64,000 bases of DNA, taken from the NCBI GenBank assembly GCA_024509875.1, contig JAMPIV010004907.1, positions 437,501 to 501,500 on the forward strand, in the 5' to 3' direction. Origin of the DNA: Oreohelix idahoensis. Its lineage: Eukaryota > Mollusca > Gastropoda > Stylommatophora > Oreohelicidae. The translations under genes were made by a program, and so were the position numbers. Shown in pieces: positions 23,421-39,865 of this stretch. The notes beneath the pieces were generated by a model. The model saw only the letters and a list, made by a program, of their open reading frames with translations. It made no database searches and was not told the DNA's origin. Numbering within the stretch: position 1 is the stretch's first letter; every line of letters starts with the position of its first letter.

Positions 23421-23600
23421 AGGGACGTGTTACGGCCACCAGACTTGGCCAGTGACGAGAGTAAACCAGTCCATAACCCGCAAAGAACAAGTATCGGCTG
23501 GAGAAGAAACCAACCGAAATCTTACTGGCAGTTAAGTACCCATTCAAAGCTGCCAAGTTGTCGTGAAGTCGGATTCACAACCCGTCATTCTTTACCCACA
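23421..23600 (-). repeat. R-family repeat fragment (C module, reverse orientation)
   Basis: The blocks CTTGGCCAGTGACGAG, CAGTCCATAACC-GCAAAGAA, CTTACTGGCAG-TAAGTAC and AAAGCTGCCA match the reverse complement of about 18625-18750. Confidence 0.6.
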
Positions 23601-25739
23601 CGAAACGCCATACGTTAGAAATAGAAGAATGCAGAGAGAACCAATGAAAACGCACCTTTATGCAGTGTTTACAAATAACGTACTAGCCTAAGAATGGCGA
23701 TCTCAAACGTGTGTAACATGGTTTCAGTAGGAGATAAAATACAGTAATATGAGCGAAGTACAGCATGACAGAGGTCAAGAATCCACAACTAGGAATGTTT
23801 AATTATAAGTGTGTGCAAAGACCTCCACGGAAAGTATATTATTACGGGAGAAATCTCGAGTAAAATGTATCTTGACATCAGGCAAGTCAAAAATTTTGCT
23901 GTTTAGGTTACGCATACAATAAAACTAGAGCATGTAATATAAAGTCAATTAGTTGGATGGAGGAGGATTAATTCATGGCAGATTTTAAGCTTTGGTTGAG
24001 GAAAATCGCTCCAGAAATAAAGAAGATTATAGTTTTCTATATTTGTACATCAGGACAAATTAGGCATACATTTTGAGATACGCAAACACCCCTTTAGCCT
24101 CTGCTCTCTCTGGCGCCGGATGTGAAGTATAAATAGACCTTGCCCTCTGCTAATCGAGGCCAGTCAGATTTGAAAATCACAGCGAGCAGGAAAAGAATAA
24201 AAGTGTTAATGAAGAGTGCCTTTGCCTTTTTTACCTGAAAGCAGATCATTCTAACCATTAACAGCTCGACTGTATGTGCCTGAGAGTAAGAAAGAATGTA
24301 TATATATATTCTGTTTAAATAATTGATCAAAGTTGCGTTAGGAAGTGTGTAAAATGTGTTAGAAAACTACAGTGTGTTTCTGGTGGACTTACAAGCCTGT
24401 GTATATTTAAATAAATGGCGAATGGAAGTTCATGGTTTTAGAAAAGCTTTTAAAGAATTATTTCTTGATGGAATAGACCACACACTAGGAACATAATGAA
24501 GGATGAAAGGAATTGTTTTACTGTGTTGATAAGATATCACTTAGTATTTTACACAAGACCTAATAAATGTATGGAGGCGAATCATGGACAGTTAGCTATA
24601 TCCAAGGAATTGGAGAAAGATAATGTTCACAGTGAACTGAAGTGTGGTGATGCTGTCTTGATATGACCTGTGCGTCTATCTGCACTCTGTCGTCTGAAAC
24701 TTTCTCTCATCTCCTACTTCTGTGATAAAGAGATAGAGATAGGCAATATAGTGGTGAAATTAAATATATTTCAGGTTGCATCCTGCAATTAACTTCCACC
24801 TTAAGGAGCCAGACTCTACTATAGGATCCAGTGGTGCGAGCGCCCTTTGATTGTTAGAGGGACAGTTACCCAAATCCTAAGGCCTGGTGGAGACACAGTT
24901 TTCTTGCCAGACCCAAGGTGGAACAGACTACTAAATGAAGACTTCTAGCTAAGTAGCCACACAGGGCTACTGTTCAGTTTATTCAAATTCACCACGGTAT
25001 ACAAGGTAGTGATATAAAATGATGAAGTTCGAGTGCTTTTAGCTAGGCCAACATCCTAGTCAGTACTTAACAAAAATTCTGGAACTGTGAACAAAATAGA
25101 ATTAAGCTTAACATACAAACCTTCTACAACTAGAGGATTTCAGCCAAGAGAGGAGAACATTCCTATAATTTTAAAAGACTTTAAATAACTATGGACAGTT
25201 GTTTTCAAGTGTGTCATTTATTTACTAATGTAATTGAATTTTGATTTTTCGTGACATAATTTCAAGAAGAAAATAATTTTTGTAAAAATAAATTGTAAAT
25301 ATTTACCAGCAGACTTACTTAAATTATTTAAGTTAAGTTACAGTTCTTGTTGGTAGATAGTTTAATTAATACCCCTAACAGAGCTAATAATAATAATATT
25401 AACAGAGGAAGATCTGGAGAGGAGCTAGTAGGGACTTAGAGTAATATATTACCATCTTCTCTAGGAACTTATACAGCTTGATCCTACCTTTGATGTCTAT
25501 ACACCCTTACTTCAGAGAAGGGGGTATTACTTATAAGACCAGACTTTTATCTGGCACTATCCTGGTATCACCTGATGCAACTGTGTGTCCAGGATATCTT
25601 ACAATTTCAATAATAATCAACCCTCTCGTGACACAAGTGAACTCTCAATTTTCAAATCCGAAACAACTTTTCAAATCAGACCATCACCTCTTATGACATT
25701 TTAAAAGACTCTCGCTAATTTCACCCCACCCTTATTTTT
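23601..25739. other. Unrecognised AT-rich region
   Basis: No family signature, splice-supported gene or tandem array was recognised. Short frames are unsupported. Confidence 0.35.
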
Positions 25740-26190
25740 TTTACAATTGTTTACGATAATTGAGTATTAAATTTTTTTATCTGTAAATATACAAATTTAT
25801 AGTTGATCTAGTCATTTTGAGTGAACCGCACCCATATGTCTCAGTCAATTTAAATACTTATAACAGTTATTTCTGTAATATTTTACTGTTAAATCAGTTG
25901 GGGGCTCATCAGAACGAGCAAAATACTAACTCATAGAAGTTAGGAAAGATACAAAGTTTACACGGCCCGGATCCTATCAGCCGCAGTACTTGATTTCCTT
26001 AAATTCCTATAAGGCTCCCTAGAATGGAAGCACCATTCTTCAATTCACATCTCTGCCAAGAGTAATCTTGAGCGAAAGGTAGACACCTTTGAAGACTCTC
26101 AGTAGATACTCTGAATTTTGGCCACTGCTGGAACATCACTGCAGAGCAAGGGGAGTAAATCCCGTGACAAACACACAAGTAGTGCATAGA
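25740..26190 (-). repeat. R-family repeat, C and A modules (reverse orientation)
   Basis: Same orientation and order as 12830-13330. Landmarks are AGTTGATCTAGTCATTTTGA, CAGTTGGGGGCTC and CTCTGCCAAGAGTAATCTTG. Confidence 0.7.
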
Positions 26191-26199
26191 CCATTTTAT

Positions 26200-26935
26200 C
26201 TCCGTATACGTCGGAGAACTACATTAGCGTAATAGAAAATAAAAGAACAAATGCCTCTGCTTAGTACATTGTGGTCGGAAGATTAAACAGGCGCCTTTTC
26301 AAGCTGTTCGCCCATCAGTTTTGCCTCCGAGATTTTATTCTACCTGAGCATATACAGCATAACTCAGGGAATATGATTAGAAATCGCCGTTATTCTTCTG
26401 GTTAATTTAATGGGGAAAATCTGTCTGGACAGCGCGAGTGGCTTGTCCCTGAGGTTTACATATTACTCAAATATGAAAATATAAACACTGTGCACATGTG
26501 ATGTAATCATAACTCCCCACTGGAGTCTGTGCTTACTTCTGCTTACTTCTGCTTTCGGTTTTCTGTACGAACTAGCATGAAGCAATCTCCAGCGCGTGCT
26601 GTAGTGATATATGCATGTACTATTTTCATATGTTGATGTTGCCAGCCTCGTATGACTTGTATAACCATTTAGCAAGAAAAACATGTCAAATCCACATTGT
26701 AAAAAATATGTACAACTCACCCCAACTATAGATATACAATCTCCTGGCACAGATGAATGGACACAGCAACTCATATTAGATGCGTCGAACACTTGGTCTG
26801 GGGGTAAATTTAGAATCCCTCTTATGACGGGTGCTTTGATTCCTAGGTATATGGTCTTGGTATTTAAAAATGCAGGTTTTCTTTTAAGTTTCAAAGATGC
26901 CCAAATACTTCGGACCTGTCCTTTTTAATTTCAAA
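26200..26935 (+). repeat. R-family repeat, B module (forward)
   Basis: This aligns with 56945-57655 and 58400-58849: shared ATAGAAA-TAAAAGAACAAATGC, TTTTCATATGTTGA and TACAATCTCCTGGCACAG blocks. It ends with AAGATGCCCAAATACT, the empty version of the site used by the RTE at 19548. Confidence 0.7.
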
Positions 26936-27284
26936 TTCTGTCTGATTCTTCTCTGGCTCCTGGAGTGGCTCTTTTGACGTTGTAATGCAGTCTGTCTTAG
27001 ACTCCGAATTTGCTAGGTTATATTCCCATTTCATCCTCCAAGCTTCTGTAGCATAATTTGTCAACACATGCTTCTTTTTAGGAAAGCAGGGCGAAACGCA
27101 GCGCAGACTATGGGCATGGCATGGTGTGGCTTTTTTTTTTCTTTTGCTTTGAAGGGTACCATACAGCCAAGCTTTGCACAGCCTATCGGATAGGTTAGGG
27201 GGAAAGTTTTGGCAGGACAGAGAGCAGAAAAAACATGGCGATCTGAAAATTGCATTTTCGGGAAAGAAAAATTAAAAGCTACAA
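26936..27284. other. Unrecognised spacer
   Basis: B-module remnants may extend a little into it. Nothing else was recognised. Confidence 0.3.
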
Positions 27285-27312
27285 GAGTAATAATAATAAT
27301 ATCATAAATTCT

Positions 27313-30300
27313 TTAAGCACCAAACACGGCGCATAAGGCAGAAACCAGTACTCTCCAGGTTGTTCGTTGTGACGCCACTCCTCTTAGCTCTTGCACATTA
27401 TTTAGGCCCAACGTTCTTCCTTCTCTTATTATTGTTCTTCTGAGTGTTTCTTTTGGTCTTCCTTTTTTCCTCTTACCCTCAGGAACCCAAGTGAGCGCCT
27501 GTAGTGGTATTCTGTTGTTTTGCATTCGTAGGACATGACCGATATATGACCATCGTCTTTTCCTTATATAGTCGGAGACATATTTCTGCCTAGAGTCTTC
27601 TCTTATTTGTCAATTAGTCTTGAATTCTTTCCAACTGATGTTCATGAGTTTTCTAAGACATTTATTCTCGAATGTATTCAGCTTGTTCTCCAATGATTTT
27701 GTTATTTTCCAACTCTCGCAGCCGTATGTTAACACTGAGATAACATTTGAATTAAACAGACGAAGCTTGGTATGTATATTCAATTATCGTAATTTCCAAA
27801 TGTTAGATAATCTATTGAAGGCGCTAGCTGCCAAAGCAATTCTAGTATGGATTTCTCTTGTTGTGTCACCATCCTGAGTCATTTTACTGCCTAAATAATT
27901 GAAACTTTCAACTTTCTGTAGTTTTTCCCCGTTCAAGATGATATCAAAGGTCTCGTTAGAAAAGTTCATAGCTTTAGTTTTAGAGGCATTTATTTGGAGA
28001 CCTATTTTAACCGAGAGATGACACGAATTATTTCCTGCTTCTTGGGATTGTCTGGGTGTTGAACTTAAGAATGCTAAATCATCTGCGAAATCCAGGTCCC
28101 CCAGGAATTTTCCATTTGTCCATTTTATACCTAATTGTTCATTGTGGGTATAGTTTCTCATAACCCAATCAATAGCTATTCCAAAAAGTAGTGGTGACAT
28201 AATACAGCCTTGTTTCACCCCTGTTTCTACTGTAAACCATTCTGTATTCCCTTTATTTGTTCTAACACAACATCTTGCATTGTCATATAGCGCTTTGATT
28301 ATATTCACATATTTTTTTGGAAAACCATAGATTGTAAGTATCTTCCACAATGATGGGCGGTGTAGACTATCAAAGGCTTTTTGAAAATCGACGAAGGTGA
28401 TAATAAGTGGCGATTGCATTTCCACTGATTCTTCTTTAATTGTTCTTAGTGTGAATATTTGATCAATACATGATCGTTTCGGCCTGAAACCCGCTTGTTC
28501 TTCTCTGATCTTTTCGTCAGCAAGCAATTTAAGTCTTTCTAACATCATGCAACATAATAATTTTCCAGGTACTGATAATAGAGATATACCACGCCAGTTA
28601 TTACAGTCTGATAGATCACCTTTCTTCGGTAACTTTACAATAATACTGTCTTTCCATTGTTGTGATGGTTGTTCTTCTCTCCATACTTCATTTATAATAT
28701 CTAAAATTCTCAAGAGGTTGTTGTCATTAACTGCTTTAATCATTTCCCCTGAAATTTCATCAACTCCAGCAGCTTTAAAATTTTTTAATCTTTTAACGGC
28801 TTGTTTGATCTCGTCCAGCGTGAATTCATCGCAAGTTATTGGCAAGGTGGTTGTGGGTGTTTCATTATTAAAATCAGGTGTTACTATTGGTGGTGGTCTG
28901 TTTAGCACCTCCATGAAGTGCTCAGCCCATCTCTTCATTTGTTCTTTTTCTGTTGGTATTGAATTCCCTAATTTACCTTTAACAGGTGTTTCCATAGCAG
29001 TAGGCTGGTGACATAGTTGTTTTGTAATTTGATAAAGGCACCTACTATTACCAGTTCTTGCAGCATTTTCAGCTTCTACGGCCAGTTCATTGATGAAATG
29101 TCTTTTATCTCTTCGAGTTTTTGTCTTCACTTCTTTATTTAACAAGTTATAAGTTAGTTTGCAAGATTCAACTGCATTATGTGTACTTGCCGCTAGTAGT
29201 TTAAGTTTTGCTGTTTTCCTTTCTTGTATTTTATCCCAAGTATCTTCTCTCATCCATTTTTTCTTTTTATGTACTAGGTATCCGGTGGTCGCTACAGCTG
29301 CTTCTGTCATTGCTGTTCTCAGTTGTTCCTATTTAGTATCGATTGTCTTGGTGGTGATATCGTTGTCAATTTTGCCTAAAGCATCGAAATAGTTGTTCAT
29401 TTTGACATTATATTCCTCCTTTATATCATTTCTGTGCTTCTCTATGGTGCGGAATGCTGGAGAGTCACAGAGAAGGAAATGTCAAAATTGTCCTCTTTTC
29501 ACACTAAGAAAAATTCACCGCATCTTTTGGCCGAATACCATCACCAACCAAGATCTGCTTACTCGTAGCAAGCAAGAGGACATGCACACCATCATAGCTG
29601 GCAGACGCTGGAGCTGGGTTGGTCATGTCCTCAGAAGAGGCCCCGATGCCATCACAAGAACAGCTATGCTTTGGACCCCTGAAGGAAAGCGAAAGAGAGG
29701 CCGACCAAAAACAACTTGGCGGAGGACTGTGGAGGCTGAGATGCAAAGAATGAACCAGAGTTGGGGCACTGTACGAAGGATGGCCACCGACCGTGCAAAG
29801 TGGAATCAATTTGTTGTTGCCCTACAAGATGCCACTAGGCGTGATGGCCACTGACTGCTTTGACGGTCGGTGGCTAAGGATCGAAGAAGAAGAAGATATC
29901 ATTTGATTGCAGTCTGTGTACATCTATTCTTCTATTTTTATTCGGTTGGTATAACTTCTTCAGTTTAATTCTCAGTTTAGCAATGCAGAGGTTATGATCG
30001 CTTCCGATCTCTGCACCTCTGTATGCTCTGACGTCTTGAACTGATGAGCGAAATTTTGCGCTTATGCAGAAGTGATCTATCTGGTTCTTAGTTCTGCCAT
30101 CAGGTGAATTCCATGTTATCTTGTGGATATTCTTATGTGGAAAGATGGTGTCTGCCACAACGAGGTTTGATATTTCACAAAGTTCTAGAAGTCTTTCGCC
30201 ATTTTGATTCATACAGCCTATGCCATGAGTACCGAGATATCTTTGTACTCCATCGTTGTTGTCACCTACTTTGGCGTTAAAATCGCCCATGACTGCTATT

Positions 30301-30500
30301 ATGTCATGCTTGGGTATTGTGTTGATGGTACTTAGAAGTGCTTCATAGAAGTCATCTTTTGTGGTATCAAGAGCGTCGTTAGTTGGTGCATAACATTGTA
30401 CAATTGAGAGCTTGAAAAATCTTGTCTGAAATCTAGCTAATATTAGCCTCTCATTAATAGGTACCCAGCTGATAAGCGATGCTGCTGCTTTCTGTGTCAT
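27313..30500 (-). pseudogene. Broken endonuclease-reverse transcriptase of the minus-strand RTE
   Basis: The endonuclease part (30500-29905) begins mid-domain and shows YAPTN, MGDFNAKVG, NQIDHFCIS and GSDHNL. The RT part (29310-27784) shows NWRGISLLSVPGKL, AGFRPKRSCIDQ, FVDFQKAFDSLHR, GVKQGCIMSPLLF and catalytic FADD. A degraded stretch leads to a C-terminal remnant at 27525-27313 (PEGKRKKGRPKETLRR). Skipping the 464-bp insertion and one target copy joins the endonuclease and RT in the same frame, leaving only one TAG (in place of a probable Trp codon) near 29330. The insertion is therefore a recent event in an otherwise long frame; the C-terminal region has further frameshifts. Confidence 0.85.
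29432..29895 (+). mobile_element. 5'-truncated LINE insertion (464 bp), likely SINE partner
   Basis: Inserted in the plus orientation inside the minus-strand RTE, flanked by ATATCATTT (29423-29431 and 29896-29904). It encodes the C-terminus of an RTE-like protein: a frame-shifted YGAECWRVTEKEM segment, FWPNTITNQDLL, WSWVGHVLRR, PEGKRKRGRPKTTWRR and VVALQDATRRDGH before a TGA at 29852-29854. Its 3' end (GCCACTAGGCGT, CTGCTTTG, GGTGGCTAAGGAT, then GAAGAAGAAG) matches the 3' ends of the SINE-like elements at 884 and 4650. It has one frameshift near 29500 and is not functional. Confidence 0.9.
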
Positions 30501-30505
30501 TAAGT

Positions 30506-35904
<5,399 letters not shown>

Positions 35905-36065
35905 CCTCTGACATGTCGTACAAGGCGATTAATATTAGATTGTTCATGGGGTTGGTAACCTCATCGTGTAAAACAACATGCTGCAGAAGAAATCACCGCT
36001 ACAAGACTATGTGACTGCTTGGTGCAGGAAGTTGGCCAAACATGTACATGTCCACCGTACCCCCA
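35905..36065 (+). repeat. Fragment of a second SINE-like family (shared head)
   Basis: It carries ATGTCGTACAAGGCGATTAA, then GGGGTTGGTAACCTCATC, TGTAAAACAACATGCTGC and GTGACTGCTTGGTGCAGG. The first block is a variant of the head of the SINE-like elements at 884 and 4650; the later blocks match 45868-45950 and the reverse strand of 46380-46568. No tail is visible here. Confidence 0.5.
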
Positions 36066-36354
36066 CTAACCATTAAATATTAATGTTTGATCTTGTTTAA
36101 CACTGTTTGACTATACTGTGCTGTTCCCTAGGTCTGTCTATTATCAACACCTGTTCAACAGTTATGGGTGAACTACATGCCTGTAAATAATCTAACAGTG
36201 GAGTTCCATGTTTTTCATACTTCTTACTTTTGTTTTATGAAATAGTATTGTCTGGTAGACATTCCAACTAATTTAAATTTGTAACCTTCTTATTCAGGTC
36301 TATCCATGAAGTCTCCGTCTTGCTATTCCATTTGAAATTCAGTGTCCTGTTAAG

Positions 36355-36420
36355 TGGTTAGCGCTTCTTTTCGAACAAAGTTACGGTTCGAAACAGTCAC
36401 GATCCTGGTTGTTGACGGGC
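36355..36420 (+). repeat. tRNA-like SINE head fragment
   Basis: A short stretch has TGGTTAGCGC followed about 30 bases later by GGTTCGAAAC, the spacing and sequence of pol III A and B boxes. Typical of tRNA-derived SINE heads; no clear tail is seen, and a full tRNA fold was not found. Confidence 0.45.
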
Positions 36421-36460
36421 GCCTTACTCTGCTCTTGAGTTAGCAAAAGGCAAAGACAGC

Positions 36461-39056
36461 TGTCACGTAGGGTTTATATTCATTTAATTTCCTACATTTT
36501 CTTCCTATTTGTTCACCCAAATTCTCTCTTTTATTATCTCTGTATTTCATTTTTCCTGTATATTTTTCATCCATTCGTTTTGCGAATATTATTCTCATAT
36601 AATTCGCAAACTTTACCTTTTTCCTTTCTCTTAAACTGAGAATCGCGCTAGGACGATATTACGTAGATGTCAGGGCTGCAGGGCGTCATAAGGCGTGATA
36701 AGTCGGTTCGCTGAACACAGGACGTAGCAAATCGTCTACATTCTCACCGAGCGCGCGAGCTTCTTCTCGGCATTAGTCCCGGTGAGGTGTGATACTTTAC
36801 ATCTGCACCGGGCAGTATCCAGACATTTGGCTGGAAAATCCCAAACTGACACGGCGCTCACTTGGGCAATGGAGTCAGGCTGTCTGGGATTTGAAACTGA
36901 CACGCGTACATCGTGGTCAGTAGGTGACAGTTACGACACGCGTTAAGCGGACGTAAATGTTGGGAGTAGGGGAGATAATTTCGCTTGGCGAAATAAGTTT
37001 GGGCCCTTTGTCTGATTTTAAGATATTGGCCAAGTTTGAAACTTTAATTTCATTCTCGCTCATAGACTCCACAGTAGATAGGTCGCTCGAAAAACAGAAT
37101 AGCTGTTAGCGAAGATCTCAGTTTGTTTCGGCAATTTGTCGAACTTCTAGACTTCCAGAAATATTTTCAGCATTTTTATTCTTAAGTTGTGCGACTACCT
37201 GTAATTCTGTGGTTGAGGTAATTAATATGATAGATATATAGATTGTGTGAGTGTTAAAGTGTTAAATCGCTTAATTCATTTAAATCTAATTTCTTTAGCG
37301 CAGAAGAGAAATAAAGTGGTAGGCTATTATATTTTCTAGGGAAGCATTCAGTGGAAAGCAGACTAATTAAAATTTCTAGCTTATAACGGCAATTGTAGCT
37401 ATTTATAAATTTAATTTAACTGCTAATACTCAGTCGAGTGTATTTTTCTAAACTAACGTATAAACTCTAGAATCCAGCCTCATGAATGATGACGGGATAC
37501 GCACGTGTTCCTAATTTATGAGGAGTGCTGATTTTTAAATATAACTTACGTCACGGGAAGTTTAAATGATAAGCAAAGCTCTCTGCTTGCAAGTTTAAAT
37601 GTAAGTTTTAACCAGTACAGATTCTGTTTATTATATTATATGTGTTATTTTTCCTCCACACAGTGAAAGTTTTGGGGTGACCCTAACTTTACCAGCACCT
37701 AGTAGTAGTTTCCATACTTGTGAAGAAATAGACAGTCCTTATTTTGAACCACGTGGGTTTTCTCAAGTAACACTGATCTGACGGTGCAAGTTAGACAGAA
37801 ATACTAATATCCCTATAACGGGTTTTCAAAGACTGTAATGATAAATACTGGACCTTGGAGCCAGCACTTAATTTCTTCTAGAAACTCTATATAATTTGCT
37901 GCCTGGTGGCGTGAATATTAACAATCATTTCCCGACTAGATTATATCTTGTGGACAAATCTGTGGTGTGACTAAAGTGAATCCTATACTGAGGGAAGGCA
38001 CCGACCTGACATTCATCATTTTTTTTTAGAAACCTACGCTATTGACACTGTGCTCTGTTAACTCCCGCGCCTGGAATAATTGTTAGGTGACTTAATCAGA
38101 CATTTGAACAAATTTGCATACCCAAGTAGTCGTTCCCGGAGACTCCAAGTTAAACAGGTCTTTTGGAACTGGGGACTTCTTGGCAGTAGACTGCATTTTT
38201 TGAGTCTGTGTGAAAATCTAAAATCAATGTGTTCCAAGAGGCAGCAAGCAAAGTCGTGAGTACTAGTGTGAGAAGCCATGGCGGAATGAATGAGTGTACG
38301 CTGGTTTGAGTGATATTTTTCACTATTATATCTTTGACACCCTGTTGCTGTCCTATTTGTTTTTTTTCAATCTGCATAATTTGTTGCTAAGGCTAGAGTT
38401 CTTGTGTTTTTGTCTTAGGTTAAATCAGATTTTTTTTTTTTCAAACTCTGTGCATATAATTACGAGATAAAACAAAGACAACTCTTAGACTCAAACCCTA
38501 TGTATCTGTGACTCGGGCGCCAAAATCTGTTCTCTTAACGGGGCCGGGCTAAACCTAGAGTTAACACTATAACGGGGCTATCATCCTTGCAACATTTCCT
38601 TGATTTTTTATGACTATGTGTATATGTATTTTCCTTGATGTACTTTCTTTGATGTTGTGAGCCGATTTTTTCCTGATATTAAAATCGCTCTTGAACTAAA
38701 CAATCGTGTTTGGTCAGCTCGTTCTAGATAATATATATATCATTGTTATAGTTTTCCCACGTCTGTGTGTTTACCTGTCGTCACGTGTATGTGCGTGCCT
38801 GTGAGTGATAGAAATATACGTAATATGTATATTGGTGTAGTCTGTCTGACGCTGTAACAACTGTTGTAGAAGATAGGTGAGAGAGAGAGAAGAATTCTTT
38901 TCGCTTTCAGAGACAGCCACTATATCAAAATCTATCATCTCACGTGTGTGGAAATTCTATTACCTTTCACTAACTCTCACTGAGTCTATCACCTATTCAA
39001 ACCTATTCAGAAGGGACCAAACCTAGTCTTAATTCTCCTATCGGAAATCTACGACA
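36461..39056 (+). repeat. 5' LTR of copy 2 (2596 bp)
   Basis: Starts TGTCACGTAGGG and ends ATCTACGACA. It is nearly identical to 43075-45661 and unusually long for Ty3/gypsy. No coding potential was recognised; small frames such as 38058-38279 recur in the other LTR and are not genes. Promoter and polyadenylation signals must lie within it, but I cannot place them. Confidence 0.93.
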
Positions 39057-39205
39057 AATGGGGTCTCGTCCGACGGATTTTTGAACTTAGAATAGGAAGA
39101 CGAGTACGACAAATGAGGGCTCGTTTCCGGTCTTTGAACTTAGAATAGGAAGACGAGTACGACAAACGTGGACTCGTCTATCTGGATTTTGAACTTAAGA
39201 TTCTG
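39050..39205 (+). repeat. Triplicated primer-binding-site region
   Basis: Three tandem units of about 55, 53 and 48 bp start at 39050, 39105 and 39158. Each begins TACGACAAA, the LTR end plus two bases, then a PBS-like block: TGGGGTCTCGTCCG, TGAGGGCTCGTTTCC, GTGGACTCGTC. The first two continue with TTTGAACTTAGAATAGGAAG and end in GACGAG; the third continues with a TTTGAACTTA-AGATTC variant. The first PBS (39059 onward) resembles tRNA-Pro-type primer sites. Copy 1 shows one full and one shortened unit at the same place. Confidence 0.8.
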
Positions 39206-39865
39206 TATTCTGATATAGAGTAAGAGTGTGATGTCTTGTGAGTTGTTATATCTTTAAATAATTACCCCCTAGACTAGCGATCTGTTTACGGGCGTGCTGA
39301 CCACACAAACTAATAAGTTTTTTTTTTCCACAGCATCTTTGAATAATATACATTTTGGTTACAGGTTGATTTTGTCGGGATATATGTTAACTGCTGATTG
39401 TAATACTAAATGCTGGTAAAGTGGTGAGTGTATAACATTCACTGGGTACTGAGGCAGAACGGCGTTTGAACTAAGTTAAGGAGTGTGTTTCGGACTTTTT
39501 TGTCCAGATTAATTCCCTCCCTTACCCGATCTGACTTCAGGTGCGAACTTATAGTGGATTTTTTTTTAAAATTAAGGGATTATTTTTCTCTTTAATTTTT
39601 GCAATATTCTTTTGCTTTTCCACTGTAGCAACTTATTTTTCAGTTGTAATCTTAACTACCATTTATTTGGCGTAGTCGTGTTTTGCATTGAGTGCTTTAT
39701 TGCCGATAATAGCAGCGATAGTTAGATTTTATTTTGGAGGAGGTATCCCAGGGTTAAGGATATCATCTTTTGATTTTTGGTAATTTTTTTTTCTCGTAAG
39801 TGGTAGGAACCAGGTTATTCTTTTTCCTATTTTCTATCTCCACGTGTCTCAGTCACTGACATAAT
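39206..39865 (+). other. Leader of LTR copy 2
   Basis: An untranslated T-rich leader runs between the primer region and the gag ATG. It aligns with the leader of copy 1 (6591-7260). Confidence 0.6.

Larger units (their letters stand above)
27285..30505 (-). mobile_element. 5'-truncated RTE-like LINE, minus strand
   Basis: A second RTE-like family member on the minus strand has an ATT-repeat tail at 27285-27305. It lacks the N-terminal part of the endonuclease and is therefore 5'-truncated near 30505. It is interrupted by a 464-bp insertion of another LINE (29432-29895). Confidence 0.8.

Noticed and set aside
36355..36420. Functional tRNA gene
   Set aside because: A- and B-box-like motifs are present, but I could not find a consistent acceptor stem or cloverleaf; a SINE head is more likely.
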